From RGDT01 sp964630925 (GTDB taxonomy: Bacteria; Planctomycetota; Planctomycetia; Gemmatales; Gemmataceae): a stretch of DNA of 17,708 bases. The DNA lies in the NCBI GenBank assembly GCA_964630925.1, contig CAZVZK010000191.1, positions 1 through 17,708 of the forward strand. Reading direction: 5' to 3'. Under the pieces are notes generated by a model. That model was not told the origin of the DNA. It saw nothing but the letters and a program-made list of their open reading frames with translations, and ran no database searches. Shown one piece after another: positions 6,801-14,288 of this stretch. Positions within the stretch are counted from its first letter, which is position 1; each line of letters begins with the position of its first letter. The position numbers and the translations under genes are program-made.

Positions 6801-9725
6801 GACGCCCTTGTAATGCAGCGACTGCCCCTGGCCCCACTGGTCGCCCAGCGCCTCGCGGATCGCCAGCGACTTGTCGGCGTAGGCCAGCCCGCGGCTGAAC
6901 CACCCCAGCAGGCTCATCCCCGGCGCGTGTTCGGAGTACGCCTGCGCCAGCTCGCGCGTCGGCAGGTAGCGCTCGGCGAGGTTCAGGCCGCGCAGGTGCG
7001 CCCACAGCACCGGCACCGTGCCGCGCGAGAACCAGTAGGCGTGCCCGAGCTGCCCGTACAGCCGCGCCGCCAAGAGGTCGGCCTCGGCACGCTCGGGCGG
7101 CTTGCGACCCACCAGCCAGTCCGGGAAGAGGGTGTGCATCGTCTGCACCAACGACTCCCACGCCGCCAGCGCCAGGAACGTGATCCCCCAGCGCGGCACG
7201 TTGCGGCCCAGCAGCCCCAGGGCGCGCTCGATCCTCCCGCTCGCCGACGCCAGGTCGTCCTGCTTGAACGCCAGCTCGCCCAGCCGCCCCTCGATGCGGG
7301 CCCGGTCCAGCACGTCCTCGGCGAGGGCCAGGGCGGCCTCCAACTGGGCGGCAGCCTCGGGGTAGCGTCCCCGCAGCATCAGCACCTCGCCCAGCCCGCG
7401 CGCGGCCCGGAGGTGCGACGCCCTGTCCCCGGCGGCGCACCCACGCTGGGCGATCCGGTACTGCTGCTCCGCCACGTCCAGCGAGTGCCGGGCGCGGGCG
7501 CTCTCGGCGGCGGCGAGCGCGTACGGCAGGGCGCGGGCGGCCTCCCCGGCGGCGTCGAAGTGATACGCGAGGTCGAAGACCGGCTCGGGCGACTGCCCCT
7601 CAAGGGCCAGTGCCGCGCGCAGGTGCAGGGCGCGTGTCTCCGCCTCGGGCAGTCGCTGCAACAGGGCCTGCCGCAGCCGGTCGTGGACGAATGCGCACGC
7701 CCCGCGCCAGCCCGCACCCCACACGAGCTGCCGCCGCCGCGCCTCCTCCAGCGCCTCCGTGGCCTGACGCGGCCCCAGGCCGGCGAGGGACGCCGCCGCG
7801 TCGGGGTCGAACTCCTTGCCGAGGATCGCCCCGGCGGAGAGGAGGGAGAGCACGGGGGGCGGCAGGTGCTCCATCCGCCGGGCGAGGAAGGCGGCGACGT
7901 GGCGCGGCGACTGCAAGCCGTCCAGCGCCGGCGGGTCGATGACCCAGCCGCCCGCCGGGCCGGGGAGCAGGGCGCCGGACTCGACCAGCCCCTGCAACGC
8001 CGCCGACGCCATGAACGGGCTGCCGTCGGCCAGGCGCTCGACGACGGCCAGGGCCTCGGGCGGCAGCGGCCCGGCCATCGACTCCGCCAGCTCGCGCGTC
8101 GCCTCCGGGCCCAATCGCCCGAGCGCTATCGTCGCGGAAGGCGCCACGCGGCGGAGGGGGTGGCCCGGCCCGACCTCCTCGGAGCGGAACGCCGCCACGA
8201 TCAGGACGTGGCGCGGGGCCTGCTCCTTCTGCCAGTGCCGCAGGAGCAGGAGGGTGAGGCCGTCGGCCCACTGGCAGTCGTCGAGGAGGACGAGGGCGGG
8301 CCGGCCCGGCTCGCCGAGGGCGTCGAGCAGGGCCGACAGCCCCTCGCGGGCGCGCTGGGCGCCGAACGTCTCGGGGCCGTCGTCGCCGCCCTCGACCCCC
8401 AGCGCCTCGCCCAACTCGGGCAGCGCGGTGCAGGCCGCCCGCGCGTGGTCGTCGCCCAGCCTGGCCCGCAGGGCCGCCCCCAGCCCCGGCGCACGCCGAC
8501 ATTCGGCGAGGATGCCGGCGGCGACCCCCGCCAGCACCTGGAACGGCCTCTGGGCCGCCTGATCCAGCCCCTGCCCGTGCAGCACGCGCGGCGCGGGCCG
8601 GACCGCCTGGCGGCCCAGCTCGGCCAGCACGCGGCTCTTGCCGCCCCCTGACTCCGCCTCAAGCAGCACCAGCCCCCCCTGACCGGCCCCCGCCAGCCGG
8701 AGGTGCTTCTGCAGCGCCGCCAGCTCCGCCGCCCGGCCCACGAAGGCCGGCTCGGTGAGGGCGCGGCGGCGGTCATGCAGGCCGATCACCAGCGGCGGGT
8801 CGGCCTCGCCCCGGGCCAGCGCCTCCTCGATGCGCACGAGGTCGGCGAGGGCGCCCTCGGCGGACTGGTAGCGGTCGCGCGGGTCCTTGCGGAGCATGCG
8901 GCCCACGGCGTCGTCCAGGGCGCGCGGCGTCTCGGGGCGGAGCGACCGCAGTGACGGCGGGCGCACGGTCATGTGCTGCCACAGCAGCTCGCCCACGCTG
9001 TCCGCCTCGAACGGCGGGCGGCCCGCCAGGCACTCGAACAGGACCGCGCCCGCGGAATAGAGGTCGGATCGGCAATCCGGCTTCTGGTCGAGCAGGCCGG
9101 CCTGCTCCGGCGACAGGTAACGGGCCGTGCCGACCGGGTGGTCGCGGACGGCCATGTCCAGCCAGTCGCTGTGCGACAGGCCGAAGTCGATGAGCGTGGC
9201 CCGCTCCAGCCGGGCCTCGCCCGAGCCGATGATGTTGGCGGGCTTCAGGTCGCGGTGCAGCACGCCCTGTTCGTGGACGTCGCGCAAGGCCGTCAGCAGG
9301 CACACGCCCAGCCGCAGGCAGTCGCGCAGCTGCATCGGCCCGCCGCGAAGCCACTCGTCCAGCGGCCTACCCGGCACGTACTCCATCACGAGGTAGAACA
9401 GCTCGCCCTGGACGCCGACGGCCAGCAGCGGGGCGACCAGCGGCGAGCGCAGGCGGCGCAGGACCAGCGCCTCGTGATCGAGGCGGAGGCGCACGCCGGC
9501 GGCCACCCGCCGCTGCTCGGCCATCTTGATGACGACGCGCGAGCCGTCCACATCGTCCACGCCGAAGAGCGTTTGCACGCCGTTGGTGGACTTCACGGCC
9601 CGCACGGTGCGGTAGCGCCCGGCGAAGGTGACCCCCACGCCGCCCGGCTCGGTGCCGGGCGCGTCCCCTGCCGAGGGCGTGTCGGCTCGTTGAGGCCCGG
9701 AGGCCGGGGTCTGTAGCAACGCCAT
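3894..9725 (-). CDS. Ser/Thr kinase-ATPase-TPR-GAF-PAS-histidine kinase-receiver fusion sensor
   Basis: A 1943-residue signalling protein. Residues 35-300 form a Hanks-type kinase with K67, E85, HRDLKPAN (157-164) and DFG (180-182), so it is probably active, although the glycine loop is degenerate. Residues 327-515 form an AAA-type ATPase with Walker A AESGGGKS (357-364), where Ala replaces the first Gly, and Walker B ALVLLDDCQW (477-486). Residues 700-1240 are TPR-like helical repeats. GAF lies at about 1265-1415, then a coiled coil and PAS (1440-1550). The histidine kinase has H1578 in IAHDINN, N1690, DTGTGMP (1733-1739) and GKGTGLGMA. The receiver has DD 1823-1824, D1869 and K1919. No membrane span is seen, so it is cytoplasmic. 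It matches NCBI's 'trifunctional serine/threonine-protein kinase/ATP-binding protein/sensor histidine kinase', plus a receiver. No output domain is present. The start has AAGGGGAGGGG upstream. Confidence 0.93.
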   Translation of the reverse strand: MALLQTPASGPQRADTPSAGDAPGTEPGGVGVTFAGRYRTVRAVKSTNGVQTLFGVDDVDGSRVVIKMAEQRRVAAGVRLRLDHEALVLRRLRSPLVAPLLAVGVQGELFYLVMEYVPGRPLDEWLRGGPMQLRDCLRLGVCLLTALRDVHEQGVLHRDLKPANIIGSGEARLERATLIDFGLSHSDWLDMAVRDHPVGTARYLSPEQAGLLDQKPDCRSDLYSAGAVLFECLAGRPPFEADSVGELLWQHMTVRPPSLRSLRPETPRALDDAVGRMLRKDPRDRYQSAEGALADLVRIEEALARGEADPPLVIGLHDRRRALTEPAFVGRAAELAALQKHLRLAGAGQGGLVLLEAESGGGKSRVLAELGRQAVRPAPRVLHGQGLDQAAQRPFQVLAGVAAGILAECRRAPGLGAALRARLGDDHARAACTALPELGEALGVEGGDDGPETFGAQRAREGLSALLDALGEPGRPALVLLDDCQWADGLTLLLLRHWQKEQAPRHVLIVAAFRSEEVGPGHPLRRVAPSATIALGRLGPEATRELAESMAGPLPPEALAVVERLADGSPFMASAALQGLVESGALLPGPAGGWVIDPPALDGLQSPRHVAAFLARRMEHLPPPVLSLLSAGAILGKEFDPDAAASLAGLGPRQATEALEEARRRQLVWGAGWRGACAFVHDRLRQALLQRLPEAETRALHLRAALALEGQSPEPVFDLAYHFDAAGEAARALPYALAAAESARARHSLDVAEQQYRIAQRGCAAGDRASHLRAARGLGEVLMLRGRYPEAAAQLEAALALAEDVLDRARIEGRLGELAFKQDDLASASGRIERALGLLGRNVPRWGITFLALAAWESLVQTMHTLFPDWLVGRKPPERAEADLLAARLYGQLGHAYWFSRGTVPVLWAHLRGLNLAERYLPTRELAQAYSEHAPGMSLLGWFSRGLAYADKSLAIREALGDQWGQGQSLHYKGVVLYACSRYEEAAACCREAIRLLGRMGDQWEVNIARFQVAASLYRLGRLEEAVTEAQRIYQSGVDIGDGQASGISLDVWARASGGRVPAGVVAAEVARPSVDIQRVAQVRLAEAVCYLRHGRAGDAAAALEEALARLDRAGVMNAWVSPVVPWLVTALRTQAEALPGRLPRRRQELLARAEEVSRRACRLARQFPNELPHALREAGLLAALSGDARRAKRLLNEGWQAAKAQNAAYEGALTALALAELAEESGEGGGAEAARAEVRRIEGGVTAEPEGREGGTSATLSLLDRFDTVLESGRRIAAALSAEDVFAAARAAARKLLRGERCVVLKVAEGPDGRVTPISGEVAPEISQDLLRKALAGGRSVVFLDGPGQESSESLVLSGARSALCAPILVRGQPAGCFYITHREVAGLFGEAERRLADFIATLTGAALENAEGFAELRRLNEALEQRVGELRQAHGRIQEQAALLDKAQDAIAVLDFDDRILYWNRSAERLYGWPAGEAIGRPMEALLNGGPSPAHRAAAAAVRSAGEWAGELRQKTSRGAEVIVESRWTLVRDGEGEPRSLLVIGTDVTEKRRLEAQFLRAQRTECIGQLAGGIAHDINNVLTPVVLSAQLLRMGGQPEAERDRILENIEEVAMRGADMVKQILAYARGTEGKRESVQLKHLLSEIQQVIRHTFPKSITAEVLYGRGLWPVQADATQMHQLLMNLCVNARDAMPDGGLLTLSAENTRLGPEDVRGHPAARPGPHVLLTVADTGTGMPPEVVERIFDPFFTTKDQGKGTGLGMATVLGIVRGHEGMIRIDTEPGRGTRMLVYLPAAEAAEGHAAAIEGPTHEGHQETILLVDDEPSVLDVAALNLRAHGYRVLAARGGHEALDLCRRHLGEVRLVLTDMMMPGMDGAAVIRGVRERLPGLPAVVMSGLPVKAPLGPPGGANVQGVLLKPFKAEDLLRTLEAALATPPSSPIR

Positions 9726-9767
9726 CCCCTCCCCTTCCCATCTCTCCTATTCATCCCATTTCCTCAC

Positions 9768-9773
9768 ACTATA
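9768..9773 (-). promoter_or_regulatory. Candidate -10 box for the giant sensor gene
   Basis: The minus strand reads TATAGT, 42 nt upstream of the sensor's ATG. A weak -35-like TTCCAC lies 18 bp further upstream, overlapping the dyad GATCCGGATC. It sits in the 202-bp gap shared with the divergent GGDEF-PilZ gene, so factors binding here could affect both genes. Confidence 0.4.
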
Positions 9774-9927
9774 CCACGGCGGATCCGGATCGTGGAAAGG
9801 AATCGTGGCGTCGAGGCCGGACTTCCTCCTCATAATTCCGTTCTCGTCACCGCCGAATCGTGAGCTATGGTTGGGGAGCCGACGGCGGGCCCACGCCCGG
9901 CACGTCCATTCCCGGCGGAGGATTCTC

Positions 9928-11202
9928 ATGGCTCACCGTCCGCTCGCAATGACGCCAGCGGCGGCCCCCCTCTCGGGGGGGGCTCAGGCGGGGCTCGTGC
10001 GTGGCGTCGGTGAGGCGTTCCTGATCGCCGCCGGCTGCGCCTTCGTCGCCGGCGTCGCCCTCCTCGACTCCGCCACCGGCTCGCGCTTCTCCTTCGGCCT
10101 CTTCTACCTGGTCCCGGTGGCCGCGTGCGCCTGGTGGGGCGGCTTCGCCTCCGGCGTCCTGATGGCCCTGACGGGGGCGGCGGCCTGGCACGGCGTGGAC
10201 GCCCTGCGTGACCCGCCCATCCCGCTCCCGGTGCTGGCGCTGAACGGCGTCATCCGCTTCGCCACCCTCACCCTGGTCGCCAGCCTGGTCGCCCGCCTGC
10301 ACGCCGGCATCCGCCGCGAGTACCTCCTCGCCCGCACCGACCCCCTCACGGGGGCCGCCAACGGGCGGACGTTTTACGCCGCCGCCGCCTCGGAGGCGGG
10401 GAGGGCCAGGCGGGCCGCCCAGCCGCTCACCCTCGCCTACTTCGACCTCGACCACTTCAAGCAGCTCAACGACCGCCTCGGCCACGCCGCCGGGGATGCC
10501 GCGCTGTGCCACCTCGTGGAGGCCGTCCAGGCCCGCATCCGCAGGGGCGACGTGCTGGCGCGTCTCGGCGGCGACGAGTTCGCCCTCCTGCTGCCTGGCG
10601 CCGACGCGGCCGGGGCCGCGTCCCTGCTGGCGCGCATCCAGGAGGAGGTCGGGCGGGCGATGGCCGCGCGGGGCTGGGCCGTGACGCTGAGTGTCGGCGC
10701 CGTCACCTTCCTCCGCCCCCCGGAAGACGTCGACCAGATGGTGCGGCGTGTGGACGCCCTCATGTACGTCGCGAAGAGGAAGGGCAAGTGCCGGGTCGAG
10801 CACCGCGTCGCCGATGGGAACGCGGCGTCGGATGACGGGCCGGCCGGCGGCGACAGGCGCGCGACCGCGCGTGTCGTCGGCAGCAGGGCCGCCAGGGTGC
10901 GGGCCGCGGGCGAGGAGGGGGCGGCGGAGGAGTTCGCCACGGTCTGCGACGTTTCGGCGCTGGGCATCGGGCTGAAACTGGCGGGCCGCTTCGCCCTGGG
11001 CACGGTCCTCCTGGTGGAGCCGCTGGCCGAGGGCGCCAAGACGCTCCTGGCCCGCGTCGTCCGCGTCTGCCCGGAGGACGGCGGCTGGCGTCACGGCTGC
11101 GAGCTGTCGATCCGTCTGGGGGACGAGGAGATCCTTGCCTGGGCCGGGGTGAAGACCGCCACGCCCGAGGCCCACGCGGGGGCGGCCCCCCAGGTGGCTT
11201 GA
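9928..11202 (+). CDS. Membrane GGDEF-PilZ protein (diguanylate cyclase with c-di-GMP receptor domain)
   Basis: A 424-residue protein. Four likely membrane helices (about residues 27-122, including SFGLFYLVPVAACAWWGG) lead into a GGDEF domain (about 130-290). Its active-site GGDEF is at 214-218, so it should make cyclic di-GMP from two GTP. An RxxD inhibitory site (R205-D208) lies exactly five residues before GGDEF, which suggests product feedback. The C-terminal 310-405 is PilZ-like, with RATAR (311-315) and DVSALGIG (341-348), the two c-di-GMP-binding motifs. A full GGAGG at 9917-9921 with 6-nt spacing fixes the ATG at 9928; the frame is open further upstream but that part looks non-coding. 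It is divergent from the giant sensor. The protein can plausibly both make and bind the messenger. Confidence 0.9.
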   Translation: MAHRPLAMTPAAAPLSGGAQAGLVRGVGEAFLIAAGCAFVAGVALLDSATGSRFSFGLFYLVPVAACAWWGGFASGVLMALTGAAAWHGVDALRDPPIPLPVLALNGVIRFATLTLVASLVARLHAGIRREYLLARTDPLTGAANGRTFYAAAASEAGRARRAAQPLTLAYFDLDHFKQLNDRLGHAAGDAALCHLVEAVQARIRRGDVLARLGGDEFALLLPGADAAGAASLLARIQEEVGRAMAARGWAVTLSVGAVTFLRPPEDVDQMVRRVDALMYVAKRKGKCRVEHRVADGNAASDDGPAGGDRRATARVVGSRAARVRAAGEEGAAEEFATVCDVSALGIGLKLAGRFALGTVLLVEPLAEGAKTLLARVVRVCPEDGGWRHGCELSIRLGDEEILAWAGVKTATPEAHAGAAPQVA

Positions 11203-11273
11203 TCCCGTGCCCCTGACGCGCCCTCCCCTGGCTGTCTCAGGTGCGAGCCGTGAGCCGGATGCCCGGCGAACGG

Positions 11274-12248
11274 TTACCGGGGGGTAACAGCCCTCTCCTC
11301 GGCGACCTCCACGGACGCCCCCTCCGGCAGCGGCGAGCCGATCAGGGCGCGCACGTCGTCCGCCTGCTCGTCCGTCTCGAACATGGGCAGGATGTAGTTG
11401 TACTCGGACGAGGCCGCGTTCTGGAACCACGTCAGCATCTCGCCGTCGAGGATCAGCGCGACGCGCGAGCCGGGGGCGATGCGGCGCTGCAGAGATGCCC
11501 GCCGCCCCGCCCCCTCCGGCGACAGCTTGATGTGGAGCTGCGTGTAGCCGGGGCCACTTGACGAGTGCCGTCGAATCAGGACCACATCGCCGTTGCCGAC
11601 GCGCTCGCCACGCTCGGCCTCGCGGACCAGGGCGAAGAAGCCATCCCCGAGTGGGCCTGCCGTCTTGTACGGGTGGCTCACGAAGTCCGGGCCGGCGGCG
11701 GCGGGGGCGCCCTTCATGATCGGCCCACCCGGCACCGCCGGCATGATGAACCCCTGCCGCGTCGCCCGCATCTGGCTGATGGCCGCCCACGCGTACCCCT
11801 CGGCGGGCGCGGGCGGCGGCTTGCCCGTGTCCTCGCACGTCTTGCGTGCCTTGGCGTTGGCCGGCGCGACCAGCCAGGCCCGCGCCGCCTTCACCGCCGC
11901 CGCGTCCGCCGCCTCCTCGGCCACCGTCCCCAGCCACAGCCGGCCCCGGCGCGACGCCAGGCGTTTGACACGCGCCAGCGTCTCGTCGTGCGCCCGGCCC
12001 GAAGGCACGTCGAGCCACAGGCCGCCGTCGGCCTCGGTGACGGCGACGGCACCCGTCGTCATCGGGTCGAACCGCTTGGCGAGCGCCACCGCGACGGCCG
12101 CGGGGTCGCCCTCGACGCGGAGGACGAGGCGCGTGCCGCCGGTGCGCGAGATGTCGGGGCGGAACAGCCACTGGCGGTTTTGGTACAGCACGACGCTGGC
12201 GCAGATCACGCCCACGATCACCACCAGGGCGAAGACGGGTCTCCACAT
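11274..12248 (-). CDS. SecD-like single-span membrane protein
   Basis: A 324-residue protein with one N-terminal membrane helix (about residues 5-22) and an exported domain. Two stretches recall SecD, the Sec translocon accessory protein. One is TGGTRLVLRVEGD (36-48), like the first periplasmic strand of SecD after its first helix. The other is RVALILDGEMLTWF (262-275) followed by FETDEQADDVRALI (290-303), like the C-terminal part of the SecD P1 head. The five further transmembrane helices of true SecD are absent, so it is not a complete SecD. The central 80-230 region is unfamiliar. AGGAG lies before the ATG. It is 34 bp downstream of the WD40 gene on the same strand and probably shares its transcript. 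A separate role, perhaps envelope-related, is inference only. Confidence 0.6.
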   Translation of the reverse strand: MWRPVFALVVIVGVICASVVLYQNRQWLFRPDISRTGGTRLVLRVEGDPAAVAVALAKRFDPMTTGAVAVTEADGGLWLDVPSGRAHDETLARVKRLASRRGRLWLGTVAEEAADAAAVKAARAWLVAPANAKARKTCEDTGKPPPAPAEGYAWAAISQMRATRQGFIMPAVPGGPIMKGAPAAAGPDFVSHPYKTAGPLGDGFFALVREAERGERVGNGDVVLIRRHSSSGPGYTQLHIKLSPEGAGRRASLQRRIAPGSRVALILDGEMLTWFQNAASSEYNYILPMFETDEQADDVRALIGSPLPEGASVEVAEERAVTPR

Positions 12249-12282
12249 GGCGCGGCTCCTGGGGCCTCCCCGGCGCATGTTA

Positions 12283-13175
12283 TCAGTCCACGTCCCAGAG
12301 GGCGACCTGGCCGTCGAAGCCGCCGGCGGCGGCGAGGGTGCCCTCGGGCGCGAAGGCGATGGACTGGACGGGGGCGATCCCCGGATCGAACGCCGGCAAC
12401 CGCCGCCACGTCCCGACCTGCCAGTAGTCCACGCGCGGCCTGCCGCCGAATGACGAGGCCGCCAGACGCGAGCCGTCGGGGGTGAACTCCAGGGTGTAGC
12501 CGTAGGCCAGCGAGCGCTCCTCGAACACCAGCCGCCCGTCCGCCACGTCGCGCACCTGCGTCCCGTCGATGCCGCGGACCGCCGCCCACCGCCCGTCGGG
12601 CGACCGGCGGCGGCGCGGACGCTGGTGTAGTCGTGGAACGACAGGTCGAAGGCCGACACCTCCGCCCCCGTGGCCGCGTCCAGCACGGCCACCCGGCCGC
12701 GGAAGACGAACACGCGCGAGCCCGCCGCGTCGAAGCGGACGCGCATGTGGACGTCGCCCGACCTTCCGGCCTCGCGCTCCGAGCGGTGCGGCTCGAACTC
12801 CCACAGCGTGGCGCCGTCGGCGGACGCCCGGCAGACGACGTTCCCCTCGGCGCGCACGAACCGGGCCCCGTCCGGCGAGACGGCCATGTCCGAGCAGTAG
12901 CCGGGCGGTGGCCCGGCGGTGCGGGCGGTGCGGGCGTCCAGATCCCAGAACGTGGCCGGCGTGGCGTAGGTGGAGATGGCCAGGAGGCCGGGGCCGCCGG
13001 CGAAGGAGATGAACTCGTGGTCGCGGGTGCCCTTGAGGTTGATGGGCGGCTTGCCGGTCACGACGTTCCAGACGCGGACGTTGGCCCTCTTGCAGGCGGC
13101 GGCCAGACGCGAGCCGTCCGGCGCGAACGCCAGGCCGTCCACCGTCGCCGTGTCGGTCACCTTCAGGAGCCGCAT
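12283..13175 (-). pseudogene. WD40-repeat protein gene with one frameshift
   Basis: Two adjacent frames together encode a WD40 beta-propeller of about 297 residues. The first frame covers 190 residues from the ATG at 13175 and includes LAFAPDGSRLAAA and MAVSPDGARFV. The second resumes at 12603 with SPDGRWAAVRG and continues through LEFTPDGSRLAASS and IAFAPEGTLAAAGG to the final WDVD stop. The total length is 893 bp, one base short of a multiple of three. The break falls in a GCC-GCC-GCC-GG run (about 12604-12616), where polymerase slippage or a sequencing error is likely. WD40 proteins are scaffolds; no signal peptide or fused domain is present. If the frameshift is real the product loses its last third. 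No strong ribosome-binding site is seen. Confidence 0.75.
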
Positions 13176-13276
13176 GGCGGTGCCCCGTGTCGGCGGGCCC
13201 CGTTGGTATCGGCCAGGGCCGCGCCCCCGGTCTTGGCTAGGCGGGGCATCGCCGGCCGTCCACCTCAGACGAGCGT

Positions 13277-13492
13277 GAGCCGACGGTAATCGGGCTGTCT
13301 TCGAAGCACGGATCGAGGGTGTCGAAGTCCTCGAGCTTCCGGTCATTCCGCGCGCTGGGTCAGGATGTGCTCGACTTCGACTTCACCGGCCTCGTCCTCG
13401 CCGACCAGGTGTGGGAGAAGATCGCCACGCCTCCCGCATTCGTGCGGTTCAGGACCGATTACTGCTGGCGTCCCTTCATCAAGGCCCGATAG
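13277..13492 (+). pseudogene. C-terminal remnant of an unrecognised gene
   Basis: The segment from about 13367 to the TAG at 13490-13492 encodes DVLDFDFTGLVLADQVWEKI followed by ATPPAFVRFRTDYCWRPFIK-AR. Its third codon positions are almost all G or C, like real genes here. Just upstream, a different frame reads ADGNRAVFEARIEGVEVLEL then PVIPRA, and a one-base shift near 13355-13365 would join the two. No start codon or ribosome-binding site is seen. I do not recognise the family. It looks like the decayed end of a small gene, but a short unannotated gene is possible. The left boundary is uncertain. Confidence 0.4.
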
Positions 13493-13579
13493 AATGAGGC
13501 CGGGGGCAACGCCTCGATGAGGAGCTGCTCCTTGAATGCCGTGCGAATCCCGTCCGACCCGAAGCGGAGGGCATGACCG

Positions 13580-14005
13580 ATGGCCAGGGGTACCTGGGTG
13601 CTCGACCCGCACTCCGGCGGGAACAAGATCCCGGAGGCCGTCCGCCACGAGACCGTGGCCCGCCTGGAGCGGCACGCCGCGGCCCACTTCGCCGGCCTCT
13701 ACACACGGCTGGACATCCGGTTCCGCGGGGCGCTGTGCTACATCGACGCCTACACGGAGCCGGACGATCCGGGCGACGCCTTCCTGAAGATCACCGGCGA
13801 GACGGGCGAGCAGTTCATGGAGCGGATGCGGGCGACGCCCACGCACCTGTGCCGCCTGCGGTACTTCAGCAAGGACCGGTGGAGCCTGGCGTTCTACACC
13901 TACAGCAACGAGAAGTACACGCCGTGCGTCTTCCACAACGGCGAGTTCTTCGGCACCCCCGAAGAGGGGTTGGACGTTGGCGGGATGTACCTGAAGGGCC
14001 GATAG
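13580..14005 (+). CDS. Conserved hypothetical protein
   Basis: A 141-residue soluble protein with no signal peptide or membrane helix. The sequence is orderly and aromatic-rich. It opens GTWVLDPHSGGNKIP, continues YTRLDIRFRGALCYIDAYTE and THLCRLRYFSKDRWSLAFYTY, and ends NGEFFGTPEEGLDVGGMYL. I recall similar proteins as conserved hypotheticals in several bacterial phyla, including cyanobacteria, with no established function. That is memory, not a search result. The ATG at 13580 has GGAGG at 13566-13570; an overlapping ATG at 13573 belongs to another frame. Residues about 88-91 look shorter than I recall for the family, which usually has a proline-rich insert there. The flanking DNA looks eroded while this gene is intact. 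Confidence 0.8.
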   Translation: MARGTWVLDPHSGGNKIPEAVRHETVARLERHAAAHFAGLYTRLDIRFRGALCYIDAYTEPDDPGDAFLKITGETGEQFMERMRATPTHLCRLRYFSKDRWSLAFYTYSNEKYTPCVFHNGEFFGTPEEGLDVGGMYLKGR

Positions 14006-14042
14006 CGGCCTGTCCGACGGCGCCCCGCGCCGGGGTGGAGTC

Positions 14043-14288
14043 ATGGGCGATCCCGACTGCCTGGCCCTCTACGAGGACGCCGGCTTCTCCGGCCGCGAGT
14101 TCGGCGGCAGGGATCACGACATCGAATTCTGGCGCCGCCGCGCCATCCTCTCCGACGGCCCGGTGCTGGAGGCCGCCTGCGGCACCGGGCGCATCACCCT
14201 GCCCATCGCCCGCGCCGGCGTCGCCATCACCGGCCTCGACGGACGGGACAGCAACAACGGGCATCTGTCTCATACAGGTTCCCGGTGA
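14043..14288 (+). pseudogene. Truncated SAM-dependent methyltransferase (N-terminal fragment)
   Basis: An 81-residue frame. Residues 1-66 match the start of a class I methyltransferase, with a helical N-terminus (CLALYEDAGF, FWRRRAI), motif I VLEAACGTGRITLPIARAG (41-59) for SAM binding, and the following strand ending in the acidic motif II (ITGLD, D65). The remaining residues (GRDSNNGHLSHTGSR) are unrelated and the rest of the catalytic fold, typically another 150-200 residues, is missing. No further methyltransferase sequence is found downstream. The break lies near 14240. A GGAG-rich leader precedes the ATG, 37 bp after the conserved hypothetical gene. It cannot be an active enzyme and is best read as a deletion or insertion remnant. 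Confidence 0.75.

Noticed and set aside
5577..8651. 1024-codon plus-strand open frame inside the giant sensor gene
   Set aside because: It is antisense to a protein with continuous, well-conserved domains; its translation is rich in Arg, Gln and Leu without motifs, as expected in very GC-rich DNA.
9805..9927. Extra 41 N-terminal residues of the GGDEF-PilZ protein
   Set aside because: The upstream part is Arg/His-rich and low in coding character, whereas the ATG at 9928 has a full GGAGG at ideal spacing.
13343..14044. 233-codon minus-strand open frame opposite the conserved hypothetical gene
   Set aside because: It is the antisense shadow of the 141-residue gene, which has a Shine-Dalgarno sequence and an orderly protein sequence.
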